Positions 41,170 to 50,700 of a DNA stretch of 64,000 bases are shown here, piece after piece. Within the stretch, counting starts at the first letter, position 1. Each line of letters opens with the position of its first letter. The position numbers were made by a program, and so were the translations under genes. The notes beneath the pieces are model-generated. The model saw nothing but the letters and a program-made list of their open reading frames with translations. It had not been told where the DNA came from and did no database searches. The stretch covers positions 62,001-126,000 of the forward strand of contig NZ_JAGRQH010000003.1 of the NCBI RefSeq assembly GCF_018122595.1. The letters run 5' to 3'. The DNA is from Neokomagataea anthophila. GTDB taxonomy: Bacteria; Pseudomonadota; Alphaproteobacteria; Acetobacterales; Acetobacteraceae.

Positions 41170-41664
41170 ATGGCGGCACCCAAAAAAAAGAGCGGTATGA
41201 TTTCCCACGGGATTGCCGCGCAGAACAAAAAGGGTCGTTTCAACTATACGATTCTGGAAACGGTTGAGGCTGGATTGGTGCTGAAAGGGCCGGAGGTTAA
41301 GAGCCTCCGCCTAGGGCGCGCGACCATTACCGAAGCTTATGCCGGTGAGCGTGATGGTGAAATATGGCTCTATAATTCGTATATACCCGAGTATCAGGGG
41401 GGCGTTTTATCGCGCTTTGATACGCGTGCTCCGCGTAAGTTGTTGATGAGCAAAAAGCAGATCAACCATTTTGTGGGAGCCGTGAGTCGCTCAGGGGCAT
41501 CGTTAGTGCCGTTGGACATTCACTTTAATGCACGTGGTGTTGCGAAGGTGACGTTAGGTTTGGGACAGGGACGCAAAAAGGAAGACAAGCGTCACGCCAT
41601 TGCAGAACGTGATTGGCAGCGTGATAAAGCGCGCTTGATGCGCAGCAAAGGTCGTGACTTCTAA
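41170..41664 (+). CDS. smpB: SsrA-binding protein SmpB
   Basis: The partner of tmRNA in rescuing stalled ribosomes. The 164-residue protein shows the beta-barrel core: NKKGRFNYTI, GLVLKGPEVKSLR, then AYAGERDGEIWLYNSYIPEY. The C-terminal tail is basic (RKKEDKRHAIAERDWQRDKA) and inserts into the mRNA channel. I chose ATG 41170 over TTG 41158. dapA-smpB is a common pair in alphaproteobacteria. A strong terminator follows. The tmRNA gene itself was not seen. Confidence 0.96.
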   Translation: MAAPKKKSGMISHGIAAQNKKGRFNYTILETVEAGLVLKGPEVKSLRLGRATITEAYAGERDGEIWLYNSYIPEYQGGVLSRFDTRAPRKLLMSKKQINHFVGAVSRSGASLVPLDIHFNARGVAKVTLGLGQGRKKEDKRHAIAERDWQRDKARLMRSKGRDF

Positions 41665-41739
41665 GTCTCTAAACATTTCTTGTATGCAGAATGTGAGAAA
41701 TGTTTCCCTAGTGGGTTTTGAGTATTTCAATTAGGCCAT

Positions 41740-41782
41740 AAAAAAACGCCGCATCCTTTTGAAAAGGGCGGCGTTTTTTTTT
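41740..41782. terminator. Bidirectional terminator between smpB and the cold-shock gene
   Basis: A-rich left side, stem ACGCCG/CGGCGT, an inner CCTTTT/AAAAGG hairpin, and a run of nine T on the plus strand (seven A at the left, giving T on the minus strand). It ends both converging transcripts. Confidence 0.92.
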
Positions 41783-41815
41783 GCGTATTGGGAGGCCGAA
41801 GCCTCCCAAACGGGA

Positions 41816-42532
41816 TTAGTCAGCGTCGATAACAGCTGCTTCTGGACCCTTCTGGCCCTGAACAACCTTCACGTTGATCGTCTGACCTTCGTTCAGCGTC
41901 TGAAGCTGTGAGCGCTCCAGAGCGGAAGCGTGAACGAAGATGTCCTTGCCGCCGCTTTCTGGCGTGATGAAGCCGAAGCCCTTCGTTGCATTGTACCACT
42001 TTACAATGCCGCGGGTTTCTTCAGCCATGGACAGGTCAGGAGCAGGGCGACCCGGACGTGCAGATGGAGCACCGAAGCGTGGTGCTGCACCCATAGGCGC
42101 ACGTGGGCGTGGTGCTTCTGCTGTGCTTTCGTCAACGGAAACCACTTCAGCAACCTGACGGCCCTTAGGACCTTGGCCGATGCGCACAACAACTGTCGCG
42201 CCTGGGTTTACGCTGCTGTAGCCAGCGTTGCTCAGTGCATTTGCATGCAAGAAGATGTCGCCTGAGCCGTCAGACAGTTCAACAAAGCCGAAGCCCTTTT
42301 CTGTGTTGAACCACTTTACGCTGGAGCTGATTTCCGGGCCTGATGCTGCAACGAAGCTGTTGCCACCACGACGGGGGGCGCCATAGCCACCACCACCGGC
42401 GCTACCACCACCGAATCCACCACGGTCGCTGTAGCTAGGACGGTCATTGTAGGACGGTTGGGAGCCGAAGTCCCCGTCAAACCCGCCGCGGCGAGGGGAA
42501 TTGAAGCTGCGGTCGGTTCTGTTGTTTCTCAA
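41816..42532 (-). CDS. Cold-shock protein with two CSD domains
   Basis: A 238-residue RNA-binding protein. A Gly/Arg/Asp/Ser-rich disordered N-terminus (residues 1-65, with GGFGGGSAGGGGYGAPRRGG) is followed by two cold-shock domains, SSSVKWFNTEKGFGFVELSD (about 69-88, ending DIFLHA) and RGIVKWYNATKGFGFITPES (about 173-192, ending DIFVHA), joined by a Pro/Ala linker. Both domains keep the RNP1 (KGFGF) and RNP2 (DIF(L/V)HA) motifs. No ATG exists near the front; the frame reads TTG at 42532. CspA-type two-domain proteins with this layout are common in Acetobacteraceae and related groups. The long leader suggests post-transcriptional control. Confidence 0.88.
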   Translation of the reverse strand: MRNNRTDRSFNSPRRGGFDGDFGSQPSYNDRPSYSDRGGFGGGSAGGGGYGAPRRGGNSFVAASGPEISSSVKWFNTEKGFGFVELSDGSGDIFLHANALSNAGYSSVNPGATVVVRIGQGPKGRQVAEVVSVDESTAEAPRPRAPMGAAPRFGAPSARPGRPAPDLSMAEETRGIVKWYNATKGFGFITPESGGKDIFVHASALERSQLQTLNEGQTINVKVVQGQKGPEAAVIDAD

Positions 42533-42834
42533 CGGTCTAATCCCGAGATAGGGGTGCCTCGGTGGGGAGTTTCCCGCCGGGACTTGTCAATTTCAAACGA
42601 GTGAAGCGCGCGTTTTTGCGTCTTCGCTTATAGCTGTAGCATGATTTTTTTGATGTCTGCCACAGGGAAGTGCATTCTTCGGGGGGAGATAAACATTTTT
42701 TTTAGTTCATGTGTAAAATCTAAGCTGGGCTAGGCGTCTGGTTATGGACGTGAGATACCTCATTTTAAGTATACTCTGATGCGCTATCTTAAGTGTCTTT
42801 ATTGGGTATTGAGGAAACAGGAGTAGGGATATCA
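42533..42834. other. Divergent promoter region of the cold-shock and lpxR-like genes
   Basis: 302 bases with no gene. On the minus strand a TTGACA box lies about 55 bases before the TTG start, without a matching -10 that I trust. AT-rich runs near 42640 and 42700-42710 could belong to promoters of the plus-strand gene. A cold-shock leader RNA would lie here. Confidence 0.4.
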
Positions 42835-43857
42835 ATGAAACGACAAAGCCGCCTCTTTTTTGGCTTATCTGCTCTCGCTTTTGGTGTGAGTGTTGGGCTG
42901 GTTGATGTCCCGAAGGTGCATGCTACACCGCTCCAAGACCCGTATGGGACATGGACGATTCAAGGTGAGAATGATGCGGTCTCAACGTTCAAGGGAACGT
43001 CGGATCAGTATTACACTTCCGGCCTGCGGATTAATTGGACATCTGGTACGGATAACCTGCCGAAGCCGATTGCGAATCTGAATCACTTCCTGATGGGAGA
43101 TGGGGTGCAGCGTATCAGCATTGGTTTGCAGCAACTGATTTTCACTCCTCATGCGACACAATTGGCGCAGCCGCCTCAGAGTGACCGTCCGTATGCTGGG
43201 CTTTTGCTTGGAACGGTGAACCTGATTAATGACACGGATCTGTCACGCTCTGTTGTGGGCGTACAATTCGGTGCCATGGGGCCTGCTGGTTTGGGGCGGC
43301 AGGTGCAAAACGGATTCCACAACTTGATTAGCGATACGCCGAATCAGGGTTGGTCTCATCAGTTGGCGAATCAGCCGGTCTTTCAGGTGCAGGCTGGGCG
43401 AATCTGGCGTTTGCCGATTGCGTCCTTATATGGGGTTGGTGCCGATATTTTGCCTGCCGTTTCGGGGGCTGCTGGGGATTATCGGACTTATGCGGATGTC
43501 GCGACGACGTTCCGTATCGGTCAGGGGCTTGATAGCGATTTTGGCAATGCCACGATTGGGCCGGGCTTAGATGGTACCGATGCCTTCCGTGCGACGCGCC
43601 CATTAGCATGGTATGTTTATGGTGGTGTTGAAGGTCAGGCGGTTGGGTATGACTCAACTTTGGAAGGCAGCACGTTCCGTCCGAATGCACCGCACGTCGA
43701 TAAGATGTGGGATGTTGGTGAGATCCATGCGGGTGTGGCGGTGATGTGGCATGGTGTCCGCATGTCTTACAGTCAGAATTGGCAGTCAGCTCAGTTCAAA
43801 ACCCAACGTAGTGGCATGTTTAACTATGGCTCCGTGAAGCTGTCTGTGAAATTCTAA
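42835..43857 (+). CDS. LpxR-like outer-membrane lipid A deacylase family protein (DUF2219)
   Basis: A 340-residue protein with an N-terminal signal (RLFFGLSALAFGVSVGLV, cleavage likely after KVHA). The mature part has the LpxR pattern: SDQYYTSGLRINW, then QSDRPYAGLLLGTV, and a beta-barrel C-terminus ending in Phe (YGSVKLSVKF). LpxR removes the 3'-acyloxyacyl chain of lipid A in the outer membrane. Catalytic Asn and His, and the Ca2+ sites of LpxR, cannot all be assigned from sequence, so activity is uncertain. ATG 42835 has an AGGAG site 10 bases upstream. Confidence 0.8.
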   Translation: MKRQSRLFFGLSALAFGVSVGLVDVPKVHATPLQDPYGTWTIQGENDAVSTFKGTSDQYYTSGLRINWTSGTDNLPKPIANLNHFLMGDGVQRISIGLQQLIFTPHATQLAQPPQSDRPYAGLLLGTVNLINDTDLSRSVVGVQFGAMGPAGLGRQVQNGFHNLISDTPNQGWSHQLANQPVFQVQAGRIWRLPIASLYGVGADILPAVSGAAGDYRTYADVATTFRIGQGLDSDFGNATIGPGLDGTDAFRATRPLAWYVYGGVEGQAVGYDSTLEGSTFRPNAPHVDKMWDVGEIHAGVAVMWHGVRMSYSQNWQSAQFKTQRSGMFNYGSVKLSVKF

Positions 43858-43868
43858 AAATGAAATAG

Positions 43869-43903
43869 GCACTACAGCGTTTGGCGCGCTGTAGTGCTTT
43901 TTT
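43869..43903 (+). terminator. Terminator after the lpxR-like gene
   Basis: An 11-pair stem (GCACTACAGCG with CGCTGTAGTGC, seven-base loop) followed by six T. It is directly next to the stop of the converging GGDEF/EAL gene. Confidence 0.92.
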
Positions 43904-45485
43904 ATGTGAGAATGGCAGGAGGGCCGAAGAGGAAGCCCTGCGCCTCCAGGCAGCCGTGACTGTCTAAAAAGGAAAATTGGCGTTCTGTCTCCACGCCTTT
44001 GGCGCAGATGCTGAGGTTAAGCGTTTGACCTAGGCGCAAAATACAACGCATGACGTCATCGGCCCGGTCATCCTCATGGAGACGTTCGACAAAAATACGG
44101 TCGAGTTTGAGCTGATCGATGGGGTAGGTTCGCAGGCGTTCTAAAGACGCCGTGCCACTGCCAAAATCATCGATTGCGATACGTACGCCTAAAGCACGGA
44201 CGCGGGCCAGTTCACGGAAGATAATGTGATCAGGCGCGAAAGTTGTGCGCTCTGATATTTCGATTTGGAGTCTATCGGGCGCGAGGCCGGTTTCTTCCAG
44301 CACGGTACGGACAGCGTGACAGAGACGTTCATTCACAATCCAAGTGGGCGATATATTAACGCAGACGCGATGTGTGTTGTTCCATTTTTGACCGACGGTA
44401 CAGGCTTCGCGTAGGGCCCAACAATCAAGTTGTTCAATAAGGCCATTTTTTTCTGCATTTTGAATGAAAAGAAGCGGTGAGACTTCGCCGAAATGCGGAC
44501 GCTCCCAGCGTAGCAAGGCTTCTTGGGCAATAATTTTATGCGTTCTGAGGTCGATAATCGGCATCCAACGCAAAAACAAAGCATTGCTGGTAATGGCGTG
44601 TGAAAGGTCTTGTTCGAGCGTTTGGGATGCGTGGTAGTGCTGGGTTTGCTCTTGGGTTGCGCGCGTATCATGGCCGCCGCCGGTTGTTTGAGCGGTGGTG
44701 AGGGCGGCCGTTGTGGATAAAAGTAAAGAATCCGTTGTGTTGCCGTCCTCGGGGAAAATGCTCCACCCCATTGAAAGAGTGAAACTGATTGAGTGCTCAT
44801 CAATGGTGATAGGGGTGGTGGTGAGGTTTTGAACAGCATTTACTAAATGCTGAGTGCCGATGGCAGATGTTCCCGTTGGGGTGATGATCATAAATTGTCC
44901 GCCCCCGAACCCACCGAAAAAACTGTTGGGGGGGAGTAATTTTTGGGTGCGACAGATCAGCGTATTGAGCACTTTATCTGCAATATCCCAGCCATGATTT
45001 TGATTGATATGGCGCAGCTGATCAACGGCGAGGAGAATAGTGCCAAAATGATTTTTGCGCGTTTGGTATGAGATTTGCTCGATCTGTTCCGAGAGAGCCG
45101 CATGGCTGGCAGATCGGTTAGCAAAAAGTGGCTGACGGTGAGCCGAGGGAGAACGAAGCAGATGTATCAGATCATTGAGCATCGCTTGTATATGCGCGGT
45201 CAAAGATGGGTCAGGGTTTTGGCGTATGACAATACGTTCGCAGCGCTCAGGACTGATGGAAACAAGCGTTATGTCAGCTTCTTGTGCGAGGGTGTCGGGC
45301 TCAATGGAAAAGCGTGACAGTCGTGTTTGGAACTCAAAAGAAGCATTGGGGTGTGGGGTGATACGCGCGGAGGAAATGTCCAAGCGTGGGTAAAGAATGG
45401 CGCATTCGGTCGTTTGCGCAATGGTACTGACGAGGCGCAGCAGTGAAAGGTGAAATTGTCGGTCTTGCTCGGTACGGAAACTCAT
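43902..45485 (-). CDS. GGDEF/EAL-domain protein, GGDEF degenerate
   Basis: A 527-residue cyclic-di-GMP protein. Residues about 110-270 form a GGDEF domain whose active site reads GGFGGGQF: the Asp and Glu of GGDEF are lost, so it should not make c-di-GMP. Residues about 275-527 form an EAL domain with EALLRW, CVNISPTW, EISERTTF, IDDFGSGTAS and LKLDRIFVERL. The usual AEGVET box is AKGVET here, replacing one acidic residue, so phosphodiesterase activity may be altered. No membrane segment was found, so it acts in the cytoplasm. ATG 45485, behind GGAG, is chosen over TTG 45497. The N-terminal 100 residues are a sensor of unknown kind. Confidence 0.85.
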   Translation of the reverse strand: MSFRTEQDRQFHLSLLRLVSTIAQTTECAILYPRLDISSARITPHPNASFEFQTRLSRFSIEPDTLAQEADITLVSISPERCERIVIRQNPDPSLTAHIQAMLNDLIHLLRSPSAHRQPLFANRSASHAALSEQIEQISYQTRKNHFGTILLAVDQLRHINQNHGWDIADKVLNTLICRTQKLLPPNSFFGGFGGGQFMIITPTGTSAIGTQHLVNAVQNLTTTPITIDEHSISFTLSMGWSIFPEDGNTTDSLLLSTTAALTTAQTTGGGHDTRATQEQTQHYHASQTLEQDLSHAITSNALFLRWMPIIDLRTHKIIAQEALLRWERPHFGEVSPLLFIQNAEKNGLIEQLDCWALREACTVGQKWNNTHRVCVNISPTWIVNERLCHAVRTVLEETGLAPDRLQIEISERTTFAPDHIIFRELARVRALGVRIAIDDFGSGTASLERLRTYPIDQLKLDRIFVERLHEDDRADDVMRCILRLGQTLNLSICAKGVETERQFSFLDSHGCLEAQGFLFGPPAILT

Positions 45486-45556
45486 TAGTGGCTCCAAAAG
45501 GGGCTGCGTCCCTCATAGCAGTCATGGTGAGGGGGTGTGGTGTTTGTTGATGATCG

Positions 45557-47653
45557 TTAGCCTGAAATAAGAAGTCGCTCTGGTTTGTCGCGTTTGAAGA
45601 AACGTAGAAGCGTTTGGAGCGCAGGTCCACGGCCCTTTTCAAGGTTGGGATTGCGCGTCACTTCGCGCTCGCTGTCTTGGCGCATAGCATGAGCGAGCGG
45701 GGCGATGCGGCGGCCATGCGCTAATCGGAGGCCCGGCAGGCCAGATTGCCGGTGTCCGGCGAGGTCACCGCCGCCCCGTAGTCGGTAATCTTCATCTGCG
45801 ATGACAAAGCCGTCTGTTGTATCGCGCATGAGGCTGAGGCGTTGCTGGGCGCTGGATGAGAGCTCATCATCATGCAGAAGCAAGCAGAAAGACTGCTTTG
45901 CGCCACGTCCGACACGCCCACGCAATTGGTGTAATTGTGCGAGGCCGAAGCGTTCAGCATGTTCAATGACCATGATGGAGGCATTCGGGATATCGACGCC
46001 CACTTCAATAACGGTAGTGGCGACGAGCAGGCGCGTTTGACCTGTGCGGAAAGCATCAAGTGCGGCTTGGCGGATTGTGATGTCTTGTCGGCCATGGGCA
46101 AGGCCGATGACGTCTTGGCCAAAAATATCACACAACATGGCCCATCGTTCTTCGGCCGCAGCGGCGGATGCTGTTTCGCTGTTTTCAATGAGTGGGCAGA
46201 CCCAGAAAATTTGTGCATTAGCGGCAAGGGCGCGTTTTACAGCATTGATAATATCGCCCAGTGCACTCATGCGGTGCAACGTTGAACGAATAGGTTGTCG
46301 GCCTTTTGGTTTGCTGTCCAGCTTGCTTACGCTCATTTCACCCCATTCCATAAGTTGTAATGTTCGGGGGATGGGGGTGGCGGTCATGACGAGGATGTCG
46401 GTGGCGTGGCCCTTATTGCTTAGCGCCATACGTTGTTCGACGCCAAAGCGGTGCTGTTCATCAATGACGGCAAGGCCGAGATTGGCGAAGAGTACGTTTT
46501 CTTGGAACAGGGCGTGGGTACCGATGATCAGTTTGGCCTCACCGCTAGCAATGGCAGAGAGTACCTGTTTACGGGCGCTGCCTTGGACGTTGCCGCTGAG
46601 ATAGATGCAGGGTGCAGGGCAGAGGTGAGAGATGGTTTCGTAATGTTGGCGGGCGAGAATCTCGGTGGGAGCCATGAGAGCAGCTTGCGCGCCGGATTCA
46701 ACCGCTTGCAGCATGGCGTGCATAGCCACGAAGGTTTTACCTGCGCCGACATCTCCTTGTAGGAGACGCATCATCGGGGTGGGGTTAGCCATGTCTTGGG
46801 TAATGTCGGCAATAGCGTTGCGCTGCGCCTCTGTGGGCTGATGGCCGAACTTCTCTTGTAATTGCTTTTGTAGGATTCCCGTGCCGGGGCGGCTTTGTCC
46901 GGGGCGTGCTTTGGCTTGGTGGCGGGCGAGCGCGATGCAGAGTTGATCGGCGAGGATTTCATCCGCAGCGAGGCGGGTACGGGCGCGCTCTAGGGTTGCA
47001 TGCCAGAGGATGGGGTCTGCATCAGGGGCTTTGTTGGGGGCTTGAAGTGTGTGCAGAGCTTCTGTGAAGGATGGCCAGCGCCGCCGAGCGACGAGCGTAG
47101 GGTCATGCCATTCCGGAATGTCCGATAAAAGCGCGAGCGCAGCTCGCATTGCTTTGGCAACGGTGCCTTGGAACAAGCCTGCGGTGAGGGGCCAGACAGG
47201 CTCTAATGTGGGGATGCGCCAGTGTTCTTCAGGTGTGACGAGGTGATCAGGTGGTGTCAGGGTGAGCTGGTTATTGAAAACACTGACACGGCCTGAGGTG
47301 AGGAGTTCTGTACCCGGAGTGCATTTTGGGATGCTGCGTTTTTGGAAGAAAACGAGGTCTAATGTGCCGGTATCATCTGTGGTGTGCAGGACCGTGGGTT
47401 GGCCCGGCCGCGCTGGATCCCGACGGGAGGTGACACGGATTTTGGTGGTGATGACGGAGCCGAGTTCACGGGTTGCTGCTTCGGCGAGTGTAATGGGCGT
47501 ACCCCGGTCAATGATGCGTTCAGGCACGGTGAATAGTAGGTCTAAAACGCGTGGGCCGGTGGCAATTTTTTCGAGTAGTTTGCTGTGACGTGGCCCAATA
47601 CCCGGGAGGCTGTCGAGGGGGGCATCTAATGCTGGGATCGCGTCGCGTGTCAC
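45557..47653 (-). CDS. recG: ATP-dependent DNA helicase RecG
   Basis: Branch-migration helicase that remodels stalled forks and Holliday junctions. The 698-residue protein has the wedge domain at the front (LDSLPGIGPRHSKLL) and two helicase domains: Walker A GDVGAGKTF, DEQHRFGVEQR, motif III MTATPIPRT, and VGRGAKQSFCLLL, the motif VI region. Length is normal. GTG start at 47653. It diverges from mfd 54 bases away, a common arrangement. Confidence 0.97.
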   Translation of the reverse strand: MTRDAIPALDAPLDSLPGIGPRHSKLLEKIATGPRVLDLLFTVPERIIDRGTPITLAEAATRELGSVITTKIRVTSRRDPARPGQPTVLHTTDDTGTLDLVFFQKRSIPKCTPGTELLTSGRVSVFNNQLTLTPPDHLVTPEEHWRIPTLEPVWPLTAGLFQGTVAKAMRAALALLSDIPEWHDPTLVARRRWPSFTEALHTLQAPNKAPDADPILWHATLERARTRLAADEILADQLCIALARHQAKARPGQSRPGTGILQKQLQEKFGHQPTEAQRNAIADITQDMANPTPMMRLLQGDVGAGKTFVAMHAMLQAVESGAQAALMAPTEILARQHYETISHLCPAPCIYLSGNVQGSARKQVLSAIASGEAKLIIGTHALFQENVLFANLGLAVIDEQHRFGVEQRMALSNKGHATDILVMTATPIPRTLQLMEWGEMSVSKLDSKPKGRQPIRSTLHRMSALGDIINAVKRALAANAQIFWVCPLIENSETASAAAAEERWAMLCDIFGQDVIGLAHGRQDITIRQAALDAFRTGQTRLLVATTVIEVGVDIPNASIMVIEHAERFGLAQLHQLRGRVGRGAKQSFCLLLHDDELSSSAQQRLSLMRDTTDGFVIADEDYRLRGGGDLAGHRQSGLPGLRLAHGRRIAPLAHAMRQDSEREVTRNPNLEKGRGPALQTLLRFFKRDKPERLLISG

Positions 47654-47706
47654 GGGAATGTCTGGGCCTTCAGAAGATGAGAGCGCTGGTATAGAGTAGG
47701 ATCAGC

Positions 47707-50700
47707 ATGGAACAAAACGAAACCAAGAATCGCGAAACCGCTGCCGCATTCGGCCCGGTTGTGTGGGGTGTGCCAGATGGGAGCGTGGCGTTTTTGCTGC
47801 GTCAGCGTCTGGCTGAGCATGAAGGGCCTTTGCTGCATGTGGCGCGCGATGATGCGTCCGTAGCGGCTTTAGCGGATATGCTGGCGTGGTTGATGCCAGA
47901 GGTGGAGGTACTGAAGCTGCCCGCTTGGGACTGTCTGCCTTATGACCGTGTGTCCCCCAATCCTGCGATTGTTGCGGAGCGAGTTGGTACGTTGTGCCGT
48001 TTGCTGGAGCCGACGAAAGCCCGGCGTATTGTGCTGACAACGGTACATGCTATGGTGCAGCGTATGCCGCCCAAGGCCGCTTTCGCGGGGCAGTCGATCA
48101 ATGTGGCAGAAGGCGAAAGCCTTGATCAGGGGTTATTGATCGAACTCTTGGTGGCGAGTGGTTATACTCGGACAGATACCGTGATGGAGCCCGGCGAGTT
48201 TGCAACACGTGGCGGTATTTTTGATCTCTTCCCGTCTGGCGCGTCTGAGCCAGTGCGGTTGGATTTGTTCGGTGATGAAGTTGAGAATATCCGCAATTTT
48301 GATGTGGGTACCCAGCGTTCAACTCAGACGTTAAAGCGTTTTGTTCTGCGTCCGGTTTCTGAGTTTGCGCTCACAGCGGAGAATATCAGTCATTTCCGTA
48401 CGGGGTGGCGGGATAGTTTTGGCAGTGGTGCCGCGAGTGATGTTGTGTATGCCCATGTATCGGAAGGGCGGCGGCATCCGGGGCTAGAGCATTATTTGCC
48501 GCTTTTCTACGATACGCATGATCAGCATATGGCCACGGTATTGGATTATGTGCCGGGTGCGGCGGTCAGTTTTGAAGCGCAGACGCCGGATGTGCTGCGG
48601 GCGCGGTTCGAGATGATCACGGATCACTATGAAGCGCGTCGTGTCCCAGTGCGTGAGGGAGAAACGCCGTATCGCGCGCTGCCACCGCATCGTTTGTATC
48701 TGAACCAGCATGGTTGGGATGCGATGCTGTCCGGTGTGCCAGCCGTGATGCTCAATAGTTTTGCAAAGCCGGATCTTGGTACGGGTGTTGATGCTGGGGG
48801 GCGGCCTGGTGCGTTATTTGCACGGGCGAAAGATGGTTCGCGTGAGGGTGTTTTTGAAGCCTTTGGTCAGCAGGTCAAGGACTGGGCAGAGCAAGGGCGA
48901 CGCACTTACGTCACGGCATGGAGCCGTGGATCACGGGACCGTATCGCGCATTTGCTGAAAGAGCATGGCGTTGCCGTTGCGGAGTATGAAGACTGGCCAT
49001 CAGCGGCATCTTTGCCCAAAGGCACGGTTGGTCTGTTGGTGTTGGGGCTAGAGCGCGGGTTTGTTCTGGACCGGCTGTGTTTCGTGTCCGAGCAAGATTT
49101 GCTGGGAGAACGCATTGCACGTCCGCCGCGCCGGAAGAAGCGTGGTGAGCAGTTTATCTCTCAGATTGGAGAGATTGCTGAGGGTGACCTTGTTGTTCAC
49201 CATGAGTACGGCATTGGGCGTTATGCGGGGCTTGAGACGGTTACGGAAGGCCGTGTCGCGCATGATTACCTCTCCATTTCGTATGATGGTGAGCAGCGGC
49301 TCTTATTGCCTGTTGAGAATATTGATTTGCTGAGCCGCTTTGGTTCTGAGCAGACAGGTGTGCAGCTTGATCGCCTTGGCGGGACATCGTGGCAGGACCG
49401 TAAGGCCAAGATGAAATCCCGCATCCGTGTGATGGCGGGTGAGTTGATCCGCACGGCTGCGGCACGTGCCTTACGTGAGGCACCAACTTTAGCCCCAGCG
49501 GAAGGGCTGTGGGATGAGTTTTGTGCACGTTTCCCTTATGTGGAAACAGAAGATCAGTCCCGCGCGATTGCGGATGTTCTAGAAGATATGAGCGCTGGGC
49601 GGCCGATGGACCGTTTGGTGTGTGGTGATGTTGGCTTCGGTAAGACCGAGGTTGCCTTGCGTGCGGCCTTTGTCGCGGCTTTGTCTGGAATGCAAGTTGC
49701 TGTTGTTGTGCCGACAACGCTTCTGGCACGCCAACACTTCCGCGGTTTCAGTGCTCGTTTTGAGGGGCTTCCAGTCCGTATTGCGCAGCTTTCTCGTCTG
49801 GTGACAGCGAAGGAAGCGACGAAGATTCGTGAAGACTTAGCGGCAGGGCAAATTGATATCGTCGTGGGGACGCATGCGCTCCTTGCCAAGACGGTGGGTT
49901 TTGACCGGCTTGGTTTGTTGATCATTGATGAAGAACAGCATTTTGGTGTCTCCCATAAGGAAAAACTCAAAGCTCTGCGGGAAGATGTTCACGTTCTGAC
50001 ACTCTCTGCAACGCCGTTGCCACGGACGTTGCAGCTTTCTTTGTCTGGTGTGCGTGAGATGAGTTTGATCGCTACGCCGCCGACAGATCGTTTGGCTGTA
50101 CGGACGTTCATTACGCCGTTTGATAGCGTGATGATCCGTGAGGCGATTCAGCGTGAGCGGTTCCGTGGTGGGCAGGTATTCTGCGTCTTGCCACGCTTGG
50201 CAGATCTGGACCGTATGGCGGAGCGTCTGGCTGAGATCGTGCCGGATGCGAAAGTGGCGCAAGCCCATGGTCGTTTGACGCCAACGGAGCTTGAGCGGGT
50301 CATGACGGAATTTGCAGATGGCCGTTATGATATTTTGCTCTCCACAAATATCGTGGAAAGTGGGCTCGATATGCCCAGCGTGAATACGATTATTATTCAT
50401 CGTGCTGATATGTTTGGTCTTGGGCAGTTGTATCAGCTGCGCGGGCGTGTTGGGCGTGGAAAGCAACGTGGTTATGCGTATTTGACTTGGCCACAGACGA
50501 ATTCTCTTTCGGCCGCGTCTCAAAAGCGTTTGGAGATTATGCAAACGCTTGATTCTCTGGGGGCAGGTTTCACTTTAGCTTCGCATGATTTGGATCTGCG
50601 AGGGGCAGGGAACCTGTTAGGGGATGAGCAGTCCGGGCATATTAAAGAAGTCGGGATTGAGTTGTACCAGCAGATGCTGGAAGATGCGGTCTTGGATATG

